A stretch of DNA of 64,000 nt, from the NCBI RefSeq assembly GCF_004769235.1, contig NZ_RQFG01000019.1, positions 946,757 to 1,010,756 of the forward strand, written 5' to 3'. Numbering within the stretch: position 1 is the first letter of the stretch; each line of letters begins with the position of its first letter. The notes under the pieces were generated by a model. That model did not search any database. It saw only the letters and a list, made by a program, of their open reading frames with translations, and was not told where the DNA came from. Made by a program: the position numbers and the translations under genes. This document shows, one piece after another, positions 40,248-47,752 of the stretch. The DNA comes from Leptospira kanakyensis. GTDB taxonomy: Bacteria > Spirochaetota > Leptospiria > Leptospirales > Leptospiraceae.

Positions 40248-40925
40248 TTATGAATTCGGAACTTGGCTTCTCACTTCGCGTAGGCTGGAAAGTTCTGTTT
40301 TCCAAAGTTTTAAATCTTTTTCAGCAGAAAGTTTCACGTCACCTGACGGGTGTTTGTTTTCAATCCAATACTCAACCATTTGGATTCTCGATTCCAATTC
40401 ATTAATTTTAAAATCGAAATAAGCTCTTTGTGTTTTTGCAGAAGGTCTGTCAGTCGCATTCGGTTCTTCAGCAGAAGGTTTGTCTGACCATTTTTCTTTT
40501 GCAATCGAAGCAGAAAAACTAGCATCCATCGCCGTAAACGAATCCAACATTTCTATATGTTGTTTTTCTTCAGCTTCGGTCATACTCGTTTTGATTTCAC
40601 GTGGAATGTAGAAATTCTTTGGATATTTGGCCGCAAAATCTCTCCATTCTTCTTTGATCTCTTCTTTACGATTTGGTTTTTTTTCCAATGCAAACGGCCA
40701 TAGAACCTCAGCTTGTGCCAATTCCAATTCTTCTGGATTGGGAGCGTCGGCAAACTCTGGATCGTCAAACAACGACTTAGCGTGACTTTCTGAATTTCCG
40801 AAATCGGAATCGGTGACATCTACTTGTTGGGTTGTTTTCTGTGCGGAAAACTTCCAAATCACAAAAGAAAACAAAACAAGTAGAAACCCACAAACCGAAA
40901 TGATACCTATAAACCGTTTATTCAT
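40248..40925 (-). CDS. Membrane-anchored protein of unknown function
   Basis: 225 residues. One hydrophobic segment (about residues 6-25, GIISVCGFLLVLFSFVIW) anchors the N-terminus; the rest is hydrophilic, acidic in the first half (DSDFGNSESHAKSLFDDPEF) and predicted helical or coiled-coil in the last 70 residues (FDFKINELESRIQMVEYWIE). No family recognised. It starts 11 bp after the SGNH hydrolase gene and precedes a strong terminator, so the two form an operon. A role as a lipase chaperone or foldase has been seen for small anchored helical partners of secreted lipases, which is a possible but weak analogy here. Confidence 0.65.
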   Translation of the reverse strand: MNKRFIGIISVCGFLLVLFSFVIWKFSAQKTTQQVDVTDSDFGNSESHAKSLFDDPEFADAPNPEELELAQAEVLWPFALEKKPNRKEEIKEEWRDFAAKYPKNFYIPREIKTSMTEAEEKQHIEMLDSFTAMDASFSASIAKEKWSDKPSAEEPNATDRPSAKTQRAYFDFKINELESRIQMVEYWIENKHPSGDVKLSAEKDLKLWKTELSSLREVRSQVPNS

Positions 40926-40936
40926 TGTTTAACCTC

Positions 40937-42202
40937 TTAAGTAAAGATAGAAACTACCCAAGAAATTGCCTGACCAAAGATATTCTCTGTTAGGAATTTT
41001 TTTAAGTCTACTGGGTTTCTATTGAGGGAATCGTAATACCAAGCAGTGTATTCACTCACTTGTGGGATTGAATATCCATAACGAGTGTTAATAGCTTTGA
41101 TTAACTCATTTGCAAATAATGAGTGACCATACATATTCGGGTGAACACCATCTAATCCAAACACACCAGGTTGGTTAGGAAGTGGCCAATTAGCACGAGC
41201 ATTCCCTGGCGACCAACCATCAGCACTACGAATCGGTCTTCCATTCTCTTTTAAATCGTCAAAAATCACACGTAAATCAGCAACGGCAAATCGCAAAGTA
41301 GCTGCTTGTGCTTTGATTTCGTTGTTTAACATATTTAGGAAAGTGGAAATGGAGGCGATTTCATTTGCATCCAAAACTTGGTTAGGATCTGATACAGAAT
41401 TTCTAAAGAATGCTTTTAAACCTGTATAGTTTGCACGACCATTTGGATCTTTGTAATTTTCTAAAAATGCAATTGAAGTTACGTTAGGAACTGTAAAAAG
41501 AACTCCACCTTGCAAACTTCCCATAGCAGACATTCTGCGGAAAAATTCTCTGATGTCTCTTTTGAATCTGGTTTCATCTAAACAATCAGTGGATGTATGT
41601 AATGCAGTACAAAGTACATGGTTTGCACCAGCCGATCCGAAAAGGAAAGTTGGTTTTACCTTTTCCATCACTTGCGTTTGTGTTCCCGCATCTCTAAGTC
41701 CAAAACGGTGGAATTTATCTGGTTCTTGGCAATCTGCAACAGTCACCCAACGATAAGTATACCAATACCATTTTGCCCAATACCATTCTTTCTCTTGTTT
41801 GGTGGCAGTGATGTCTTCACATTTTCCGGAAGTTTTGAGTAGGCTAGTGTATTCAGCCCCAGTGATCCCTGCATGGGTTGGTAAGGAAACAGTCGAGGCA
41901 TTTCCACCGATGATACTTTCTGCAATACAGAAAACCCCGCAGTTCCATTTCAGCACATCTTCTAAGTTGACGTATGGCCCTTTGAGGACGTTATAAGAAA
42001 CGGAAGCTCCTGCTTGTTTCGTCACAAGAACAGGGTAAGCCCAATCTTGCGTTTTTTTCTCAACAGTCACCCCAAAGAATCCTTGGCTGAGGGAATCACC
42101 GACAACCCCTACTCTTTGGAACATCTGGCTTTGGGTTTGTGCAGAGAGTGATCCTGCGAAAACCAGTGACAATACCAGTCCTTTTGCTATTTTTACGTTC
42201 AT
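40937..42202 (-). CDS. Secreted SGNH/GDSL hydrolase
   Basis: 421 residues from the ATG at 42202, preceded by GGGAGGAAAT; the longer reading is not supported. A signal peptide (residues 1-24, ending SLSAQ) lacks a lipobox. Block I is [12 protein letters not shown] with the nucleophile Ser, block III appears as GSAGANH, and block V is [10 protein letters not shown] with the Asp-His pair. The family cleaves ester bonds of lipids, glycans or acetyl groups; the exact substrate is unknown. It is operonic with the helical anchored protein at 40248 and divergent from the imelysin operon, with a shared 258-bp regulatory region. Confidence 0.82.
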   Translation of the reverse strand: MNVKIAKGLVLSLVFAGSLSAQTQSQMFQRVGVVGDSLSQGFFGVTVEKKTQDWAYPVLVTKQAGASVSYNVLKGPYVNLEDVLKWNCGVFCIAESIIGGNASTVSLPTHAGITGAEYTSLLKTSGKCEDITATKQEKEWYWAKWYWYTYRWVTVADCQEPDKFHRFGLRDAGTQTQVMEKVKPTFLFGSAGANHVLCTALHTSTDCLDETRFKRDIREFFRRMSAMGSLQGGVLFTVPNVTSIAFLENYKDPNGRANYTGLKAFFRNSVSDPNQVLDANEIASISTFLNMLNNEIKAQAATLRFAVADLRVIFDDLKENGRPIRSADGWSPGNARANWPLPNQPGVFGLDGVHPNMYGHSLFANELIKAINTRYGYSIPQVSEYTAWYYDSLNRNPVDLKKFLTENIFGQAISWVVSIFT

Positions 42203-42310
42203 ATTTCCTCCCAATCGGAACATTTTTAACATATTTTATACAATTGACATAGTTTCATGACTTTTTGAACGAGTGTCAAATAATTTATTTCCGAACCGTT
42301 GAGATTTTTT

Positions 42311-42321
42311 GAACGAAGTTC
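42311..42321. repeat. GAACNNNGTTC dyad in the SGNH/imelysin intergenic region
   Basis: A perfect GAAC-GAA-GTTC with six T before it. Imperfect relatives lie at 42267-42277 (GAACGAGTGTC) and 42401-42411 (GAACGTTGTTT). See 40109. Confidence 0.35.
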
Positions 42322-42409
42322 ATAGTTCTCCAAAATTCCCTCCCTGATAAAAATCAATCAGTTACAAAATAAATCATATTGCCGTCGTAAGGGGCGTTAT
42401 GAACGTTGT

Positions 42410-42446
42410 TTAATTAATACTGAGAGTAACTCTCAATATTAATTAA
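42410..42446. promoter_or_regulatory. 37-bp palindrome, putative Fur-type operator
   Basis: Arms of 17 bp (TTAATTAATACTGAGAG and CTCTCAATATTAATTAA) around TAA pair at all positions but one. The central part TGAGAGTAACTCTCA (42421-42435) is a perfect 7-1-7 dyad, the geometry of Fur-family boxes. It ends 14 bp before the imelysin start codon, so binding would block the operon. A transcribed copy could also fold as a hairpin. Regulator is inferred. Confidence 0.75.
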
Positions 42447-42460
42447 ATGAGAGGAATCTT

Positions 42461-43753
42461 ATGAACAGGAAACTGACTCTAATTTTGGTACTTTCACTTG
42501 GTCTTGTACTAAATGTCTGTACCCCCGAAACAAAAAACACAGAGACAAATATGCTCGCAGCTTTGGCCCTTGCGGCGAATGCACCGAGCCAAGCCGCATT
42601 TTTGGAAACCTATTCCCAGATTGCTTTTCAAAATTATAGCGATGCCTATACGGATGTAGTGGCTCTCAGACAGAAAGTAACTGCTTTTACTGCCAAAGCA
42701 TCCCCTACGCTTTCGGAACTAAACGAAATCAAAACCTATTGGAGAAAAGCTCGCCGAAGTTATCTTCAAACAGAAATTTTTCGTTTCAGTCAAGGCCCAA
42801 TTGATAACCCGGCACTGACTGGTGGTGTGGAAATTGAACCCCTTGTGAACGCATGGCCTTTGGATGAAGGATACATTGATACAGTTGTCCTCACTGGAAC
42901 AATCACAAAACAAGGATTAATCGATGCAAATGAAGGTGATTGTGCCACTGGAACTTGTCCCGATGGAGATTCCGCAAAAAATATTTCTGTAGGTTGGCAT
43001 GCCATTGAATACCTGTTATGGGGAGCAGATGCACAAAACAACTTCACTCCAGGGAACACAATTACCCAATCCAATTTTACAACAGCGAACGGATCGGGAA
43101 ATGCACAAGCCAAACGATCCGCTTATCTTTTGTATTCAACTGAGATTTTGGAAAACCACCTGCTTCAATTGAAAAATGCATGGGATCCTTCTCTTTCCAC
43201 ATCTTATGTTTCTAAATTCAAAACCAGTTCCACCTCTTTTGAAAATGTATTACGTGGGATTGCAAGATTTTCAGGTGGAGAATGGGGAGGCGAAAGGATG
43301 ACCGGAGTGTTCGGTGGAGAACAAGAAGAAGAACATTCTTGTTTTTCAGACAATACAAAGGCTGACTTTTATTATGACGCTAAGGGACTCGATAACCTAT
43401 TTAACGGAACTTACACAGGTTCTCAAACCATTAATGGTTACGGTTTGAAAAATCTACTTGGTAATGAATCCAGTTATATTAAGGAAAGAATTGTCACAGC
43501 AGAGTTATTTTGTCTAAATGAATTCACTGAAGATGTTTCCTTAAACCAAACTTGTAATAGTTCCATTGTTTCCAGTCGATTCGATCGTATGATTGCAACG
43601 GTAAATGTTTCTGGTTCCGCAACAGAAAATGCTGATTACAACCTCTTCCGTTACCAAATCCAACCAGCAGTACAAGAAATTGCAAAAGCACTCCAAAGGT
43701 CTGCCGCTAGTTTTGGTGTCTCTATTGGAGACGACGGTTTAGTTCTCGAATAA
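42461..43753 (+). CDS. Imelysin-like lipoprotein (peptidase M75 / iron-regulated type)
   Basis: 430 residues. A signal peptide ends in NVC (lipobox), so Cys20 is lipidated. The imelysin domain covers most of the protein. Its signature GxHxxE reads G178-W-H180-A-I-E183 (VGWHAIEYLLWG) and is preceded by a first helical bundle with YWRKARRSYLQTE. Imelysin-like proteins (ICMP, IrpA, EfeO-related) are linked to iron uptake; proteolytic activity has been doubted, and metal binding through His/Glu is favoured. GAGAGGAAT precedes the ATG. It is the first gene of a five-gene operon headed by the palindrome at 42410; 15 bp separate it from the di-haem gene. Confidence 0.9.
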   Translation: MNRKLTLILVLSLGLVLNVCTPETKNTETNMLAALALAANAPSQAAFLETYSQIAFQNYSDAYTDVVALRQKVTAFTAKASPTLSELNEIKTYWRKARRSYLQTEIFRFSQGPIDNPALTGGVEIEPLVNAWPLDEGYIDTVVLTGTITKQGLIDANEGDCATGTCPDGDSAKNISVGWHAIEYLLWGADAQNNFTPGNTITQSNFTTANGSGNAQAKRSAYLLYSTEILENHLLQLKNAWDPSLSTSYVSKFKTSSTSFENVLRGIARFSGGEWGGERMTGVFGGEQEEEHSCFSDNTKADFYYDAKGLDNLFNGTYTGSQTINGYGLKNLLGNESSYIKERIVTAELFCLNEFTEDVSLNQTCNSSIVSSRFDRMIATVNVSGSATENADYNLFRYQIQPAVQEIAKALQRSAASFGVSIGDDGLVLE

Positions 43754-43768
43754 TTGAAAATATAAAAA

Positions 43769-45298
43769 ATGAAATTAAAACACCTTATCCTAATCATAAT
43801 TCTCGGATTCCTTCTCCAATGCAAAAAAAATGAAGATGAAAAAAACTTAAACACCGCCATCATTTTATCTGCCCTTCTTTCTACTCCCTCTTGTTCTACA
43901 GGAGATTTTTTAAATGATCCATGTGAACAATATAGTGGTGGTGATACGACCACCTTTGATTCTACAGAATCTGCATTTGATTTAGAAGCTGCTAATGTTG
44001 TGGATCCAAGACGTTCTATCGATTTCCAAGATGGAAACGCAAACTTCAATCGCACCTGGCTTCCTACAGGAAATTCGTCTGTGGCAGGCCTTGGACCAGT
44101 TTTTAACAACCGTTCGTGCCAAGGTTGCCATGTCAAAGATGGACGAGGTCGACCTCCCGCGGATGGAACTAGTTTTTCATCCATGCTCATTCGTTTGAGT
44201 ATTTCTGGATCCAATCCAACCACTGGTGGGCCACTTCCGATGACAAACTTTGGGACCCAATTGAATACCGAAGGAATTTTAGAATTTGGAACAGGAACCC
44301 AAATTCCCAAAGAAGGAACGGCTAACATCACTTACACAGAAGAACCTGGAAATTTTCCTGATGGAGAGTCTTATTCGCTACGTAAACCAAGTTATACGAT
44401 CACTTGGAATGTGGGAGGTGGTGCGACACAAATCAATGTGTCAAATCCTGGCCAAGCCTATCACCCAACAAACAATCCATCCGGAACTTATTTCATTTCA
44501 CCAAGAACTGCACCTATGCTCCCAGGGCTTGGACTTTTGGAAGCCATTCCTGAATCCACCATTCGTTCTTTTGTCGATGCCAGTGATTCAAATGGAGACG
44601 GAATTTCAGGAAGGGCAAACTTGGTTTGGGACACAACACAAGCCAAATCATTTCTCGGACGATTTGGATGGAAAGCAAACCAACCCAACCTAACACATCA
44701 AAATGCGAGTGCTTTTCTTGGCGATATTGGACTTACAACTCCCATCTTTCCCAGTGAAAATTGTGCTACCGGACAAACCGTTTGTGCAACAAGCCCATCC
44801 GGAAATGGATCTAGCCCCGAAATCTCTAACGAACGTTTGGCCCGAGTTACATTTTATACAAGTCTTGTCAGTGTTCCAGGTAGACGCGGTTGGAAATCAG
44901 AGGATGTGAAAAAAGGAAAGGAACTTTTCATCCAAATTGGATGTTCATCTTGCCATATCCCTAGATTAAAAACGGGAGATCATTCCATTGCCGAAATTGC
45001 CAACCAAGAAATACGGCCTTATACAGATCTACTTCTACACGATATGGGAGATGCTTTAAGTGATCACCGCTCTGATTTTTTAGCATCAGGGAATGAATGG
45101 AGAACCACACCACTTTGGGGGCTTGGGCTCATTGAACGAGTGAATGGCCATGAACTTTTGATGCATGACGGCAGGGCTCGGGGAATTCAAGAAGCAATCC
45201 TATGGCACGGTGGAGAGGGAGAACAAAGTAAAAACAATTATAAACTTTTACCAAAAGAATCTAGAACGAAAGTGCTCAGTTTTTTAAAATCCCTATGA
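43769..45298 (+). CDS. Di-haem peroxidase-like lipoprotein (DUF1111 family)
   Basis: 509 residues. The leader ends LLQC (lipobox, Cys18). Haem motifs are C117-Q-G-C120-H121 and CSSCH (about residue 390). The family block IRPYTDLLLHDMGDALSD, TTPLWGLGLIERVNG, LMHDGRARGIQEAILWHGGEGEQ is conserved, as in its paralogue at 36678. DUF1111 proteins commonly accompany imelysin genes and are thought to be periplasmic or surface redox enzymes, possibly changing the valence of iron or ligands during uptake; this is inferred from gene neighbourhood. Its stop overlaps the next start by 4 bp (ATGA). Confidence 0.9.
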   Translation: MKLKHLILIIILGFLLQCKKNEDEKNLNTAIILSALLSTPSCSTGDFLNDPCEQYSGGDTTTFDSTESAFDLEAANVVDPRRSIDFQDGNANFNRTWLPTGNSSVAGLGPVFNNRSCQGCHVKDGRGRPPADGTSFSSMLIRLSISGSNPTTGGPLPMTNFGTQLNTEGILEFGTGTQIPKEGTANITYTEEPGNFPDGESYSLRKPSYTITWNVGGGATQINVSNPGQAYHPTNNPSGTYFISPRTAPMLPGLGLLEAIPESTIRSFVDASDSNGDGISGRANLVWDTTQAKSFLGRFGWKANQPNLTHQNASAFLGDIGLTTPIFPSENCATGQTVCATSPSGNGSSPEISNERLARVTFYTSLVSVPGRRGWKSEDVKKGKELFIQIGCSSCHIPRLKTGDHSIAEIANQEIRPYTDLLLHDMGDALSDHRSDFLASGNEWRTTPLWGLGLIERVNGHELLMHDGRARGIQEAILWHGGEGEQSKNNYKLLPKESRTKVLSFLKSL

Positions 45299-46431
45299 AA
45301 CCATTCAATCTTTTATTAAAAATTTTAACCTTTGGATTCTACATTTTGTTATACAACTGTGGAGTGAATTCAGACAAAACTTCGGAAAGAGCGCAAATTC
45401 TCGGTTTGGTGGATACTTATTTAAGAACCTATAGCACTTCCAGTTTACTCAGTGACGTCACGAACAAACTCATCATTCCTAAATATACAAATTTAGATTC
45501 AAAAGTGTCTGCCTTACAAACAGCCGCTACGACCTATACGACAAACCCTGATGTTACCAATTTAAACTTGGTTAGGAATGCTTGGATTGAAACCGATTTG
45601 GCTTATAGAGAAATTGAATGGGCTTATTTTGGGCCGGCTTATATTCCTTACAATGTTTATCTTTTTCTAGATAGTTTTTCTAAGTCATTTCCCATTGATC
45701 CAACAGCTATCGAATCCAAAATCACTTCCAATTTAGCTCCAAATGGTTTACGAGTGGATGGCCTGGATACCGCAGAGTATTTGCTTTTTAAAGATAACAT
45801 AACAACAACCAACACCGCATTTGCTGATACCAATCGAAAAACCTATCTCAATAAACTCATCCAAGATATCAAAACCCAAACAGGTTTACTCCTTTTCCAT
45901 TGGGACAAATCTAGGTCGTCTTCTTTTTATTATTCTTTTACCAATGCAGGCAAAGGAAGTCGTGATTATCCCAACACAAAAGATGGACTCACCGAGTTAA
46001 CCAACCAAATGGTGTTTTTTTGTAATACCATTGTGGATATTAAAATTGCAGAACCATCAGGACTCCGAGCCACTAATTTAGGTGTGAAAGATATCACAAA
46101 GGTAGAAACACCGTATGCAAATTTATCCCTTGATTCTTTATTACGAAACTTGCAGGGATTTTCTGATTTAGGGGATGTTGGGTTCTATAAATTCCTTTCA
46201 CTCCGAAGTGAAACAGTGACCCCAAGACTGCAGAGCCAAATCAAAACCACAACAACTGCTGTAAACTTAGTAAAAACGAAATACGGAACCTTTCAAAATG
46301 CAATTTTAACGGGTGGAAGTGACGTAGAACTAATGTTAAATGAATTTAAAAAACTAAGAGTGCTCATCTCCACAGAAGTGATCAGTGCCCTTGGGGGAAC
46401 CATCGGAGTGAGTTCAAATGATGGCGATTAA
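45295..46431 (+). CDS. Second imelysin-like lipoprotein, His of the signature missing
   Basis: 378 residues. The leader ends LLYNC (lipobox, about Cys21). It has the imelysin fold pattern (TNLNLVRNAWIETDLAYREIEW; DGLTELTNQMVFFCNTIVDIKIAEP), but the GxHxxE site reads G-L-D-T-A-E (RVDGLDTAEYLLF), with Asp in place of His. Paired imelysins in one operon are a known arrangement, and one copy may act as a binding partner rather than as the metal-binding one; this is inferred. It overlaps the di-haem gene by 4 bp and the carboxylase-like gene by 14 bp, so translation is coupled. Confidence 0.85.
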   Translation: MKPFNLLLKILTFGFYILLYNCGVNSDKTSERAQILGLVDTYLRTYSTSSLLSDVTNKLIIPKYTNLDSKVSALQTAATTYTTNPDVTNLNLVRNAWIETDLAYREIEWAYFGPAYIPYNVYLFLDSFSKSFPIDPTAIESKITSNLAPNGLRVDGLDTAEYLLFKDNITTTNTAFADTNRKTYLNKLIQDIKTQTGLLLFHWDKSRSSSFYYSFTNAGKGSRDYPNTKDGLTELTNQMVFFCNTIVDIKIAEPSGLRATNLGVKDITKVETPYANLSLDSLLRNLQGFSDLGDVGFYKFLSLRSETVTPRLQSQIKTTTTAVNLVKTKYGTFQNAILTGGSDVELMLNEFKKLRVLISTEVISALGGTIGVSSNDGD

Positions 46432-47752
46432 AAAAATACACAATGCCGTTCCTTCTTATTCCTTACATTTTTTCCGAATTGCTTACGGGTTTGCAACTTC
46501 CCTTCTCATTTTCAGATATTTTTATTACGGATGGATTCATTCTTACTTTATCAAACCAACTTTTTTCTTCAAACATTTTGGCTTCGAATGGATTCATCCC
46601 CTTCCTCCGACTTTCACCTATCTTTTGTTTGGGATTCTTCTCATCACAGCGCTTGGGATTTTTTTAGGATACTTTCTTAGATTCAATCTCTTTGTATTTA
46701 CCATTGGATTTACATGGTTTCATTTTTCTGATGCGACCATTTATTTGAATCATTATTATTTAATTTCGTTACTTGGTTTTTTATTATGGTTATCTCCGGT
46801 AAGTAAACGAAATCTCCCTTTATGGAAATGGAAGGATTGGATCCAAACACTAGAACCCATTTCAAAACTTTGGCTTTATTCCTTTCGATTACAGATGGGA
46901 CTCATTTATTTTTTTGGAGGAGTTGCCAAACTCCAACCTGATTGGCTACTCGAAGCTCTTCCTCTAAAACTCTGGTTATACCAATCAGAAGGAAAACTTC
47001 CTTTCCTTGACCCCATTCTCGGCCTTCCCTTAACAGCTTATGTTTTTTCTTGGATCGGTGTGGTCTTTGATTTGAGTATTCCATTTTTACTTTGTACAAA
47101 AAGGTTTCGATTCCCGGCTTGGTTTGTTGTTTTATTCTTTCATACCTTTACTTCCTTTTTATTCCCCATTGGTGTATTTCCGATCGTTATGAGTTTGTCT
47201 TCTCTGATATTTTTTGATCCCCAGTGGCCCATTGTTTTGATAAACAAAGTTTTCAAAAAACAATCATATACTTTTAAAGAAAACGAATTTCCAGAAGAAT
47301 CAAAACAACTTACAAAAGCCAATCATTTTGCATTCAAAGAATACCTTCTTCTCACCTATCTTATACTACAAATTACCATTCCTTTCCGACATATTTTTTA
47401 TCCGGGACAAGTGATTTGGACAGAAGATGCCATTAAGTTTTCTTGGCAGGTAATGGTGGCCGACAAAGTGGGATCTGCCATTTTCTGGATAAACAATCAA
47501 CCTATTGATCCAAGGGATACACTCACCGACTACCAATATCGGATGATGACCATCCAACCAGAACATATCTTACAGTTTGCAAAGTATTTACAAAAAAAAG
47601 AATACGAAAGATCTGGAAAACAAGATTTGCCGGTGTATGTTCAATCTCATGTTTCAATCAATGGAAAACCGGCAAAACCTTTATTTTCACCTAACGAAGA
47701 TCTAACTAAGATCAAAATCACATTTTTTCCGATGCAAGGGCTCCTTCGATGA
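46418..47752 (+). CDS. Vitamin K-dependent gamma-carboxylase homologue (HTTM family)
   Basis: 444 residues. Six or seven hydrophobic segments form the HTTM membrane part to about residue 260, followed by a C-terminal region matching the animal enzyme (FRHIFYPGQVIWTEDAIKFSW, VMVADKVGSAIF, HILQFAKYL, HVSINGKPAKPLFSPNEDL). Two residues tied to catalysis in the human enzyme have counterparts: H112 in LNHYYLISLL (human His160) and K171 in GGVAKLQPDW (human Lys218, the proposed base). The animal enzyme converts protein Glu to gamma-carboxy-Glu, a calcium-binding side chain, using reduced vitamin K, O2 and CO2. Earlier work on Leptospira homologues proposed altered activity. It overlaps both neighbours by 14 and 4 bp, so it is fully embedded in the imelysin/TonB operon. 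Confidence 0.85.
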   Translation: MMAIKKIHNAVPSYSLHFFRIAYGFATSLLIFRYFYYGWIHSYFIKPTFFFKHFGFEWIHPLPPTFTYLLFGILLITALGIFLGYFLRFNLFVFTIGFTWFHFSDATIYLNHYYLISLLGFLLWLSPVSKRNLPLWKWKDWIQTLEPISKLWLYSFRLQMGLIYFFGGVAKLQPDWLLEALPLKLWLYQSEGKLPFLDPILGLPLTAYVFSWIGVVFDLSIPFLLCTKRFRFPAWFVVLFFHTFTSFLFPIGVFPIVMSLSSLIFFDPQWPIVLINKVFKKQSYTFKENEFPEESKQLTKANHFAFKEYLLLTYLILQITIPFRHIFYPGQVIWTEDAIKFSWQVMVADKVGSAIFWINNQPIDPRDTLTDYQYRMMTIQPEHILQFAKYLQKKEYERSGKQDLPVYVQSHVSINGKPAKPLFSPNEDLTKIKITFFPMQGLLR

